Below, piece by piece: positions 34,310 to 42,410 of a stretch of DNA of 64,000 bases. The notes under the pieces were generated by a model, which had not been told where the DNA came from, did not search any database, and saw only the letters and a program-made list of their open reading frames with translations. The translations under genes and the position numbers were made by a program. Source of the stretch: Chlamydia trachomatis. Its GTDB lineage: Bacteria > Chlamydiota > Chlamydiia > Chlamydiales > Rhabdochlamydiaceae. Numbering within the stretch: position 1 is the stretch's first letter; the number at the start of each line of letters is the position of its first letter. The DNA is taken from the NCBI GenBank assembly GCA_945898205.1, contig CAMDHO010000003.1:17863-81862 (forward strand). Reading direction: 5' to 3'.

Positions 34310-36079
34310 ATGGGTGGATTTGTGACTGAAAAAACTCTTTCTTTTCCGATTGGGGTGGATGATTACAAAGAAATAATCGATAAGAAATGTATCTATATAG
34401 ATAAAACGCTTTTGATCAAAGAATTCTGGAAAGATGATGCCAAGGTTATTTTAGTTACAAGACCTAGACGTTTTGGGAAGACCATATCGCTTTCGATGCT
34501 GCGTTATTTTTTTGAATCTAGAGAAGAATCCAATGCTTATCTTTTTGAAAAATCAAAGATTTGGCAAGAAGAGGGGTTTTCTGAAATACAAGGGCGATTT
34601 CCGGTCATCTTCATTTCATTCAAAGATATCAAATACAATACCTGGGAAAAATCCTATGCAAAAATTAAAAATATTATTAAATCTGAGGTGGTCCGTACGC
34701 TTTCTCCTCTTTTAGGCAAGTGCCTTCCGGAAGAAAAAATTCAATATGATGAACTTATCAACTTTAGTCAGATTGCGGATGAAAATCGAATTCTAATTAA
34801 TTTTATAAGTAGTTTGAAGTTTATCACTCAGGTTTATGAAAGGATTTATAAAAAGAAAACGATAGTCCTCATCGATGAATATGATACTCCTATTACATGT
34901 GCTTACGAAAATCATTTTTATGGGGACATGATAGAATTCATGAGGAATTTGCTTTCAGAAAGCTTAAAAGATAATCCTCATATGCAAAAGGGATTTATGA
35001 CTGGGGTTGTCAGAACTGCTAAAGATGGCATTGTCTCAGGATTAAACAATCCTAAAATTTGCACAATGTTAGATAGTGGGTTTGCTGATAAATTTGGTTT
35101 TACAGAAGAAGAAGTACATCATTTACTTCTTTTAACTAATCGATTCGACCAAAAAAGCAATGTAAAAAAATGGTATAATGGTTATGTGGCTGGCACAAAG
35201 TGCTTGTCAGACCCCGACACATCTCATTTAGCTTATCATGTATATAATCCTTGGTCAATTTTAAGTTATTTAGCAGGACCAGCAAAGCGCCCTGAAACGT
35301 ATTGGGCGAACACAGGTAATAGGAATTTACTGGAAAGACTCATTAGTGAAGCAAGTGAAGAAACTCAAAATGAGTTGAAGCTTTTAATGGAAGGTAAGAG
35401 CCTTAAAAATAAAATCATTGATGAAGATGTTATTCTTCTTGATCTTGATGAGAAGGGGCATGAACCTTGGAGTTTTCTTTTTTTTGCAGGATATGTAACT
35501 GCTTCAGGTTATACTTATAAAAATAAATATTTTTATAAGTTAAAAACGCCAAATAAAGAAATAGAGGAACTTTATAAAAAACTAGTTCTGAGTGCAATTA
35601 ATAAAAAATTCTCTTTTTTACAGCTAAGCAAACTTCATGAGTCTTTAGTAAATGGGGATGTTTCTAGATTTTCAGATCTTTTAACTTTATTTGTACAAAA
35701 CTTCTGTAGCTCACACGATCTTCATCAAAGTGATTTAGAAAGAAGTCTACATTTATTTGTTTTAGGTCTTTTAGCGGCTTTATCGGAAACTTATCTTATT
35801 GACTCTAACTTAGAGACGGGTAAGGGACGTTGCGATATCATGTTATGTCCCCATCCATCCGCTTCGGATGGAATAAGCGGCATTATCATAGAGTTTAAAA
35901 AAGGAGCGAAAGAGAATTTGGAGGTTTTAGCAGAGGAAGCCCTGACCCAAATAAAAAAATTAGACTATCACTCGCGTTTTCGTAAATGCCATTTTAAGGG
36001 TCCTGTTCTTTGTTATGGTATTGCCTCTTATAAAAAAGAACTCTTCGTAAAGATGGAGCTCCTTCATATTGTAAGTTGA
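34310..36079 (+). CDS. AAA-ATPase-like/DUF1703 protein with PD-(D/E)XK nuclease end
   Basis: A 589-residue protein. The N-terminus FPIGVDDYKEIIDKKCIYID and the Walker A region VTRPRRFGKTISLSMLRYFF are typical of the AAA-ATPase_like family; Walker B is VLIDEYDTPI. The C-terminus has GKGRCDIMLCP and IIIEFKK, the D...ExK core of a PD-(D/E)XK (DUF1703) nuclease. Such proteins multiply in chlamydiae, Bacteroidetes symbionts and protist-associated bacteria, and are thought to be mobile or defence-related. Good ribosome binding site (AAGGAAA). Its last 200 bases are repeated at 37563-37752. Confidence 0.85.
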   Translation: MGGFVTEKTLSFPIGVDDYKEIIDKKCIYIDKTLLIKEFWKDDAKVILVTRPRRFGKTISLSMLRYFFESREESNAYLFEKSKIWQEEGFSEIQGRFPVIFISFKDIKYNTWEKSYAKIKNIIKSEVVRTLSPLLGKCLPEEKIQYDELINFSQIADENRILINFISSLKFITQVYERIYKKKTIVLIDEYDTPITCAYENHFYGDMIEFMRNLLSESLKDNPHMQKGFMTGVVRTAKDGIVSGLNNPKICTMLDSGFADKFGFTEEEVHHLLLLTNRFDQKSNVKKWYNGYVAGTKCLSDPDTSHLAYHVYNPWSILSYLAGPAKRPETYWANTGNRNLLERLISEASEETQNELKLLMEGKSLKNKIIDEDVILLDLDEKGHEPWSFLFFAGYVTASGYTYKNKYFYKLKTPNKEIEELYKKLVLSAINKKFSFLQLSKLHESLVNGDVSRFSDLLTLFVQNFCSSHDLHQSDLERSLHLFVLGLLAALSETYLIDSNLETGKGRCDIMLCPHPSASDGISGIIIEFKKGAKENLEVLAEEALTQIKKLDYHSRFRKCHFKGPVLCYGIASYKKELFVKMELLHIVS

Positions 36080-36442
36080 TGGAATCAATGTTCCGATTTG
36101 TTTCCATGTAAGAGAGTTTTTTTCAACATTATCCATTAAATATTTAGCTCCAATCTGTTCTATAGCTATGCTAGTAAAAATTCGAGCCGCGCAATAGTCT
36201 GTAGTAATGAAGCGGCTTGAAATAAGAGCTCCTTAACAGGTTAAGCTTGCAATTAGGTTATAAGCCGCCAAGGTTTTTAGATTTGCTTTTTTCAAACTAT
36301 AGAATTATTTAATTTAGCACAAACCGGTTCGATTTGTTTTATATATTATTTCAGGAATAAACTGTTGCTTTTTTATGTTTTTTCCGTAATTATATCTGGT
36401 TTTTTTGTGACTTCATTTATTATTTAAAATAATCCTTACTGA
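35879..36442. repeat. About 0.6-kb direct repeat, copy A
   Basis: Shares long near-identical stretches with 37563-38197 (offset about 1684, with a roughly 70-base deletion in this copy just after 36081). It comprises the 3' end of the DUF1703 gene (intact here) and a decayed minus-strand copy of the 116-residue gene found whole at 37765. Confidence 0.85.
36083..36442 (-). pseudogene. Decayed copy of the 116-residue membrane protein gene
   Basis: Aligned with 37765-38115, this stretch keeps TGGAATCAATGTTCCGAT, ATTCGAGCC and GAATTATTTAATT but has lost the 3' end and gained frame breaks and small deletions. No reading frame remains. Confidence 0.7.
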
Positions 36443-36470
36443 CTCGTGCCTGTTAGTGTATGGATGATTT

Positions 36471-36513
36471 AAATCTCCAGAAAACGAGAAAATGCGATTT
36501 CTGGAGATTTTTT
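36471..36513 (+). terminator. Strong terminator hairpin inside the island
   Basis: AAATCTCCAGAAA (36471-36483) pairs perfectly with TTTCTGGAGATTT (36498-36510), followed by TTT. The ATG at 36492 that could open the next frame lies within the loop, so it is not a believable start. Confidence 0.75.
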
Positions 36514-37416
36514 ATAGTTTATTTATTGTTTTGAAAGGACCTAGACGGATTGGGAAAAGGCGACTTTTAGAAGAATTTGGGCATTGTTTTAAAAAAACAT
36601 TTACATTTTCAGGTTTGCCACCTGTGGAAAAAACAACAAAGAATTCTCAAAAAGAAGAATTTTCTGGGCAGTTGAGAAGGCAGATTACTTCAACTAGTCT
36701 TATTCAATCAAATGACTGGAGTGATTTATTTTGGCAGTTAGAAAGTCATATAGGCCAAGATTCTACACTGGTCATTTTAGATGAAATTTCTTGGATGGGA
36801 TCTTGTGATTTGTATTTTAGGAAAAATGATAAACTGGTCTTTGCTATTTGTGGGTCCTCGTCGGCTTGGATAGATAAAAACATATTGAGTAGTACTGGCT
36901 TTTTAGGAAGAGAGTCATTGACTTTGACTTTAGAGGAACTCCCCTTGTGTGATTGTTCCGAGTTTTCGAACTTTGAAAAAAAAAGTATCAGCTCATGAAA
37001 AATTAAAGATTTTGTCTGTTATAGGGGGAATCTCTAGCTAGTTAGAAAGTATGAATCCTATTTTATCTGCGGATGAAAATATCCGTCGAATGCGTTTTGA
37101 TAGCTCACGTATTTTATTTAATGAGTTTGAAAAAATATTTTCAGACTTGTTTTCCTCTAAAAATGTATTTTATAAAAATATTGTAACTTGTTTATCTGAT
37201 GGAATTTCTGACCAAGTGACAATTTGCCAGAAAATTCGACTAAAGAGAGGGGGAGATATCTCCCAACATCTCGATGACTTAATAAAGTCAGGGTTTATCT
37301 CGAGAGATTTTACGTGGAATATAAAGGATGGTCAGGTGTCTAGTCTTAGTCATTATCGATTGAAAGATAATTATTCGAGATTTTATTTGAAGTATATAAT
37401 GCCAAACCGCATGTAA
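36514..37416 (+). pseudogene. Archaeal-type AAA ATPase (ATPase/DUF234 family), broken
   Basis: FIVLKGPRRIGKRRLLEEFG is the P-loop start of this ATPase family (the usual GKT read as GKR); LVILDEISWMG is Walker B; CGSSSAWIDKNILSSTGFLG and LTLEELPL follow as in intact members. The frame stops near 36998. From about 37030 another frame carries the C-terminal part, with IGGIS..., then MNPILSADENIRRMRFDSS and RLKDNYSRFYLKYI. The protein lacks its N-terminus and is split by frameshift and stop. Not functional as one protein. Confidence 0.75.
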
Positions 37417-37562
37417 ATGGCGTCAGTGAATCTTTAGAAGAAACTCAATACTTTTCTAATATTATTGATATGAAATCATTTGTTAGTCCTGTTTATTCAT
37501 TTTTAAATCAGTAATAGTCTTTACTCTTTGTTCGTTTTATCGCATTCTTATAATTCCCAATA

Positions 37563-37752
37563 GGCATTATCATAGAGTTAAAAAAATAATATATAGGCTT
37601 TAGCAGAAGAAGCCCTGATCCAAATAAAAAAATTAGACGATTACTCGCGTTTTTGTAAATGCCATTTTAAGGGTCATGTTCTTTGTTATGCTATCGCCTC
37701 TTATATAAAAGAGCCCGTCCTAAGGAGGGAGCTCTTTTATATTGTAAGTTGA
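37563..37752 (+). pseudogene. 3'-end copy of the DUF1703 ATPase gene
   Basis: Matches 35879-36079 (for example AAATAAAAAAATTAGAC and AAATGCCATTTTAAGGGTC in both) but has small deletions and stop codons. Only the last 60 or so codons of the gene are present. Confidence 0.75.
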
Positions 37753-37764
37753 TGGGGTTTTTTT

Positions 37765-38115
37765 CTATATTACACTATATACTAACGAAGGTGAGACACG
37801 AGCTAGAAGAGCGGCTTCGAGGATTCTTGCTGGAATCAATGTTCCGATCTGTTTCCATCTAAGAGATTCTTTCCCAGCACTGTCCATTAAATGTTTAGCT
37901 GTAATCTGTCCTATTGTTATGCCAGTAAGAATTCGAGCCAGGGGATAATCTGTAGTAATAAAACGGCTAGATTGCACAAAGCATGTTCCGATTAAACTTG
38001 CAACTAGGCTATGAACTGCCAAGGTCTTTGGGTCTGCTTTTGTCCCAAGTATGGAATTATTTAATTGATCAGACCCCGTTCTTGTTAATATAAGTTTGCA
38101 TAAGTTCATAATCAT
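37765..38115 (-). CDS. Small hypothetical protein with hydrophobic segments
   Basis: A 116-residue protein with two or three moderately hydrophobic stretches (LAVHSLVASLIGTCFV; YPLARILTGITIGQI; IPARILEAALLARV). I do not recognise it. ATGATTATGAACTTATG offers two nearby starts and no clear ribosome binding site. A decayed copy lies at 36083-36442. Confidence 0.45.
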   Translation of the reverse strand: MIMNLCKLILTRTGSDQLNNSILGTKADPKTLAVHSLVASLIGTCFVQSSRFITTDYPLARILTGITIGQITAKHLMDSAGKESLRWKQIGTLIPARILEAALLARVSPSLVYSVI

Positions 38116-38197
38116 CGCCGATTTTATGGTTTTGGCATAATTATATCTGTTTTTTTTTTTTTTTGTAACCGATTTTAATACTTAAAATAATAGTTAC

Positions 38198-38569
38198 TCT
38201 TTCGCTTCTATTAACCTAGGACTGAAAAAGAGCGTCTCTAGAACGGGAATTGTAAAAACAACTTCTTAGCGGTTATTCAAAGAAAGGATGTTATATTTAT
38301 CTTTAAATTCCCAAATCGGATCCATTTTAATTTGCTGCGGGTAATAATCTTTTTTCTAAAGAAAAACAAGCGAATCTAAGAGGTTTAATAGGTTTTTCAT
38401 CTGCTAAAAAATCAACATTTCTTTATTTATCTATTTTTAATTTAGTAATTTCCACTTTTTTTGACGCATCTAAAGTTCTGCTGTAGAGTGTGTTGTTTTG
38501 AGCATAACTATGCTTAGTGGGAATTTAGTTTAAAAAGGTTGCTGATTTTGGATAGAAAGTGTTAAATTG
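38198..38569. other. Region between the island and mraZ, no firm gene
   Basis: About 370 bases. A plus-strand stretch near 38370-38420 (ANLRGLIGFSSAKKSTF in one frame) faintly recalls the end of DUF4143-type ATPases and may be a further remnant. The last 100 bases should carry the division-cluster promoter; an extra TGGGA occurs at about 38518. Confidence 0.35.
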
Positions 38570-38594
38570 TGGGAAAGAGTGGGATTTTATGGGC
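38570..38594 (+). promoter_or_regulatory. MraZ operator: three TGGG boxes at 10-bp spacing
   Basis: TGGGA (38570-38574), TGGGA (38580-38584) and TGGGC (38590-38594) are separated by exactly five bases, the spacing known for MraZ binding repeats in other bacteria. The third box overlaps the mraZ start codon (ATGGGC), so binding could block both transcription and ribosome access. Confidence 0.7.
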
Positions 38595-39092
38595 AAGTTC
38601 TTTTTCAGCGGATGTACATCAGGCAAATTGGACGATAAAAATCGTTTTGTCTTGCCTCAGTCCATGCGTTTAGGTCTTGTTGAAAATGGGGAGATGGAAT
38701 TTAGTATTGCACTCGGTCTTGGAGGTTGTCTTGCGATCTATCGCCAAAGCGATATTCAGAAGATTGTAGAGAAGTTTCAGTCGAAGCAACACGTCGGCAA
38801 ATTTCAAAAGTTTTTCACCTTATTTTTTTCCACGTTGCATCAAACAACATGTGATAAAATTGGAAGGGTCATTCTTCCCTCCATTTTAAAAAACGCAGTG
38901 GGTATTGATAGTGAAATTATAATAGCCGGTGTTTTGAATAAGATCGAAATCTGGTCTAAAGAGAAATATGACGTTCAGTTGATGAACTTAATGAATGGAA
39001 TAGATCCTGAAATGAATTTAGCGCAAATGTGTGAAGAAGCTTTTGCTCTTCTGGATGAAGAAAATGAAAAAGGGGTAGAAGATGCAGAATAA
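38589..39092 (+). CDS. mraZ: MraZ transcriptional regulator of the division/cell-wall cluster
   Basis: A 167-residue protein with two MraZ/AbrB-fold repeats: KLDDKNRFVLPQSMR near residue 10 and CDKIGRVILPSILKNAVG near 88. MraZ binds repeats in front of its own gene and controls the dcw cluster. ATG 38589 is preferred over the longer frame at 38559, because the family begins just before the F-x-G-x-x-x-G-K-L-D-x-K block. Overlaps rsmH by 11 bases. Confidence 0.9.
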   Translation: MGKFFFSGCTSGKLDDKNRFVLPQSMRLGLVENGEMEFSIALGLGGCLAIYRQSDIQKIVEKFQSKQHVGKFQKFFTLFFSTLHQTTCDKIGRVILPSILKNAVGIDSEIIIAGVLNKIEIWSKEKYDVQLMNLMNGIDPEMNLAQMCEEAFALLDEENEKGVEDAE

Positions 39093-39998
39093 AAGACCTC
39101 ATATTTCAATTTTAGAAGAAGAAATGGTAGCTTTTTTTGCAGAAAGCAAATTGAAAGTGTTTGTTGATGGGACTGTAGGAGCTGGTGGTCACTCAAAGCG
39201 AATTTTAGAAGAACATCCAGAAATTGATCTTCTTATTGGAATAGATCAAGACCCAGAGGCTCTTGCCATAGCAAAGAATAGGTTAGAAGTATGGAAAGAT
39301 AAGGTGCAGTTGGTTCACGCCAACTTTCAAGATCTTCATAAGGTCTTAAAAAAGATGAAAGTAGATGTTGTCGACGGTTTTTTTTTGACCTCGGAGTTTC
39401 ATCAATGCAACTCGATCAAGATAGTAAAGGGTTTAGTTTTTTAAAAGAGGGGCCTTTAGATATGAGAATGAATCCATTAAGCGAGCTCGATGCGGAAACT
39501 ATTATCAACGAATGGTCAGAAAATGATTTAGGTGAGATTTTTCTAGAATACGGTGAAGAACCTAAATGGAAAATTATTAGCAAAGCTATTGTGCAAGCAA
39601 GGAAGAAGTGTCGTATTTGTACAACAAAGCAATTGTCAGATTTGATCACTTCATGCCGATCTAGAGTAAGGGGTAAGCTTCATCCTGCAACTCTTGTCTT
39701 CCAAGCGTTAAGAATTTGTGTAAATAAAGAGTTGGATGTGCTTCAAAATGCGATAGATCAATCAATGAAGCTTTTAGCGTCTCATGGAAGAATAGGTGTG
39801 ATTAGTTTTCATAGCTTAGAAGATCGAATTGTAAAAAACATGTTTCGAGAGGCGGCGACACCCATTAGAGAAGGAAAAGAGAAATTGATTCCTTTAATGA
39901 AACTCTTAACAAAAAAACCTATAGTGCCCACTCTTGCAGAAATTCGTAAAAATATAAGATCTCGTAGTGCCAAAATGAGATTTGCGGAAAAAAATTAA
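39082..39998 (+). pseudogene. rsmH: 16S rRNA (cytosine1402-N4)-methyltransferase RsmH/MraW, frame-shifted at a T9 run
   Basis: The first frame (39082-39444) has FVDGTVGAGGHSKRILEEHP and GIDQDPEALAIAK, the SAM site of RsmH. The second frame (to 39998) has MQLDQDSKGFSFLKEGPLDM, then HPATLVFQALRICVN and GVISFHSLEDRIVKN, the rest of the enzyme. They meet at a run of nine T (39378-39386): one more T would give DGFFFDLGVSSMQLD, the expected sequence, and a protein of about 305 residues. Apart from this base the gene looks intact and conserved. It modifies ribosomal RNA near the P site. It may be an assembly error or a site of transcriptional slippage; true loss is less likely in view of conservation of both halves. 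Confidence 0.88.
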
Positions 39999-40011
39999 AG
40001 TCGGAAAGTAT

Positions 40012-40380
40012 ATGGAACAGAAAAAAGGATTTACAGTTCAAGTGGCTCTTTGTCTTCTGATGTTGGGGGCTTGTCTTTTTTCTTATTTAGAAAAACAGAA
40101 CGAACTCACAGAGCTCCGTATATATGTTCCTAAGTTGGTTAAGGAAATTCAGTTAAAGCAAGAAGTGAATGTTGGATTAAAGTATCAAATTCAGAAATTT
40201 GAAAGTCCAGAGCATCTGATGCTGTTAGCTTCCGATTCAAAGTTTAATCATTTAAAATACCCTTTAAGTAAAGAAGTTCTTGTACTAGAAGATACCCCCC
40301 AGTTAGACTGGTCAGCAGATAAAAAGACAGCGTGTTTTTCATCGAAAATTAGGCACACATTGGCAGTTGGAGCAAAGTAA
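40012..40380 (+). CDS. ftsL: FtsL-like division protein
   Basis: A 122-residue protein from ATG 40012 (GGAAAG upstream; an ATG at 39982 would overlap rsmH). One membrane segment (VALCLLMLGACLFSYL) is followed by a coiled-coil-like part (EKQNELTELRIYVPKLVKEI). Identified by topology and by position between rsmH and ftsI rather than by motif. Acts in the divisome with FtsI. Confidence 0.75.
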   Translation: MEQKKGFTVQVALCLLMLGACLFSYLEKQNELTELRIYVPKLVKEIQLKQEVNVGLKYQIQKFESPEHLMLLASDSKFNHLKYPLSKEVLVLEDTPQLDWSADKKTACFSSKIRHTLAVGAK

Positions 40381-40382
40381 AC

Positions 40383-42410
40383 ATGTCTCGTAGACGCCTT
40401 GATGGTTTTCTTCTAACAGAAGGCCGCAAACGTCTGGTGTTTTTGTCTGTAGGTCTAGCTTTTCTTTTTAGCCTTCTTCTTATTCAATTTTATCGAATTC
40501 AGATTATTGAAGGGGTGAAATGGCAGAAGAAAGCTTTAGCTCAACATCAACTCAGAGTTATAGAGCCTTGTAAAAGAGGTTCGTTTTATTCTAATACATC
40601 TATTAGGGCAGGGCACCCGGAAGAGGCTGTTCCTTTTGTTGTAGATGTGGAAAAGTCGCATCTGTATGCGGATGGATCCTCTATTCCGGAAGTCTTTAAA
40701 CCTCAAATTATTGAAAGCATTTCTTTGATTTTCTCTTTAGATAAAAAAGGGAAAGAAAACCTGAAAGAGCAACTGAGTAAAAGGTCTAGAAGTCGTAAGT
40801 TAATCTTATGGATGGATCAAGAAAAAAGAAAAGAAGTTGAAAAGTGGTGGTTTCCTTTTGCTAGGCAACATAAGATCCCTCGTAATGCCCTTTTTTTTAT
40901 ACAAGACTTTAAGCGTTCATACCCTTATGGGAAAATGCTAGGTCAGATTCTCCATACCGTTCGAGAAGATCGAGATCCTAAAAACCACAACCAAATTCCA
41001 ACAGGAGGCTTAGAGCTTTCTTTACAATCCTACTTACAGGGGAAAGATGGGAAGCGTGTTTTTTTGAGATCGCCCCGTAATCCTTTAGACTTTGGAACAG
41101 TCGTTGTTCCCCCTGAAGATGGTGCGGATGTCTTTTTGACGATCAATCATTATTTGCAGGCCTTAGCTGAGGAAGAAATCGCTAAAGCAGTAGAAAATGC
41201 GGGAGCTAAAAATGGATGGGCTATTATGATGGAACCCCATACTGGAGAAATTTTAGCTTGGGCTCAATATCCCTATTTTGAACCGGCCTCTTATCGATCT
41301 TTTTTTAATGATCCACTTTTGCAAAAAAGAGCGGAGATTAAAGGGATTATCGAGCCTTTTGAACCGGGGTCTATAATGAAACCGATTACTATAGCTATTT
41401 GTTTTAAGGCGAATGAGGAATTAAAAAAAAGAGGAAAACCTCCTCTATTTTCGCCTAATGAAAAAGTATCAACATCTAAAGGATCATTTCCAGGAAGATC
41501 AAAGCCGATTAAAGATACCCGAGTTCATTACTATTTAAATATGTATATGGCTCTACAAAAATCTTCTAATATCTATATGGCTCGGATGGTTCAGCGTGTG
41601 ATCGAGCAACTAGGAGAAGACTGGTATAGAAGTTGTTTGCAAGAAGTTTTTGGGTTTGGTGTAAAGACGGGGATTGAGCTGCCTTCGGAAAGTATAGGGC
41701 TTTTACCCTCTCCGCATAAAAAGCATCCAAACGGGGCTGTTGAGTGGTCAAAGCCAACGCCCTACTCCATTTCTTTTGGTCATAATATTCTGGCAAGTAG
41801 TTTGCAAATGCTGAGAGCATATGCTGTTTTGGCTAATGGAGGCTATGAAGTGAATCCTCATCTAGTTCGGAAAATTGTTAAAACGCATCGGGATGGAACT
41901 AAAGAGATCATTTTAAATAGTCAAGAAGTTAATAAGCTAAAAGAGCGAAGGTCTCTGATAGACTCCAAGTCTTTAGCGGAGGTTTTAAAAGGAATGATGT
42001 ACGTAACCAAATTAGGGGGTGGGGCTAGAAGAGCTGATATTTCTGGGTATACTGAAGCTGGAAAAACGGGAACTTCTGAAAAAGTAATAAATGGGGTTTA
42101 TTCAAAAAAAGATCATGTTTCGACGTTCGTAGGGTTTTGTCCTGTTGATAATCCACGATTTGTTTTGATGATTGTTATCGATGAACCAGAGCATAGAGTC
42201 ATCCCTGGAGTGGGAAGGAATCAGTATGGAGGGATTTGTGCAGCGCCTGTTTTTTGCGAAATCGGGAAAAAAACTCTTCAGTATCTTGGAGTAGAATTAG
42301 ATGATCCCTTTGGATTTCCTGTAGGAGATCCAAGAAGAGATTCTACTAAAGCAGTTTGGAGTAAGGAAACTATAATGTTAAATGATTTGTACGACAGTTG
42401 GAACAAATGA
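40383..42410 (+). CDS. ftsI: Division-specific transpeptidase FtsI (PBP3)
   Basis: A 675-residue penicillin-binding protein: one N-terminal anchor (LVFLSVGLAFLFSLLLIQFY), dimerisation domain, and transpeptidase domain with EPGSIMKP (active Ser in SxxK), KSSN (SxN) and AGKTGTSEK (KTG). Cross-links peptidoglycan at the septum; in chlamydiae this occurs without FtsZ. Two bases after ftsL and overlapping murE by four (ATGA). Confidence 0.95.
   Translation: MSRRRLDGFLLTEGRKRLVFLSVGLAFLFSLLLIQFYRIQIIEGVKWQKKALAQHQLRVIEPCKRGSFYSNTSIRAGHPEEAVPFVVDVEKSHLYADGSSIPEVFKPQIIESISLIFSLDKKGKENLKEQLSKRSRSRKLILWMDQEKRKEVEKWWFPFARQHKIPRNALFFIQDFKRSYPYGKMLGQILHTVREDRDPKNHNQIPTGGLELSLQSYLQGKDGKRVFLRSPRNPLDFGTVVVPPEDGADVFLTINHYLQALAEEEIAKAVENAGAKNGWAIMMEPHTGEILAWAQYPYFEPASYRSFFNDPLLQKRAEIKGIIEPFEPGSIMKPITIAICFKANEELKKRGKPPLFSPNEKVSTSKGSFPGRSKPIKDTRVHYYLNMYMALQKSSNIYMARMVQRVIEQLGEDWYRSCLQEVFGFGVKTGIELPSESIGLLPSPHKKHPNGAVEWSKPTPYSISFGHNILASSLQMLRAYAVLANGGYEVNPHLVRKIVKTHRDGTKEIILNSQEVNKLKERRSLIDSKSLAEVLKGMMYVTKLGGGARRADISGYTEAGKTGTSEKVINGVYSKKDHVSTFVGFCPVDNPRFVLMIVIDEPEHRVIPGVGRNQYGGICAAPVFCEIGKKTLQYLGVELDDPFGFPVGDPRRDSTKAVWSKETIMLNDLYDSWNK

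Larger units (their letters stand above)
37563..38197. repeat. About 0.6-kb direct repeat, copy B
   Basis: Partner of 35879-36442. Here the small minus-strand gene is whole while the ATPase end is decayed, the opposite of copy A. Similarity ends near TTAAAATAATAGTTACT at about 38190. Confidence 0.85.

Noticed and set aside
36492..36513. ATG at 36492 as start of an ATPase gene
   Set aside because: It lies inside a perfect terminator hairpin with no ribosome site; the ATPase similarity begins only later, so the gene is a 5'-truncated remnant.
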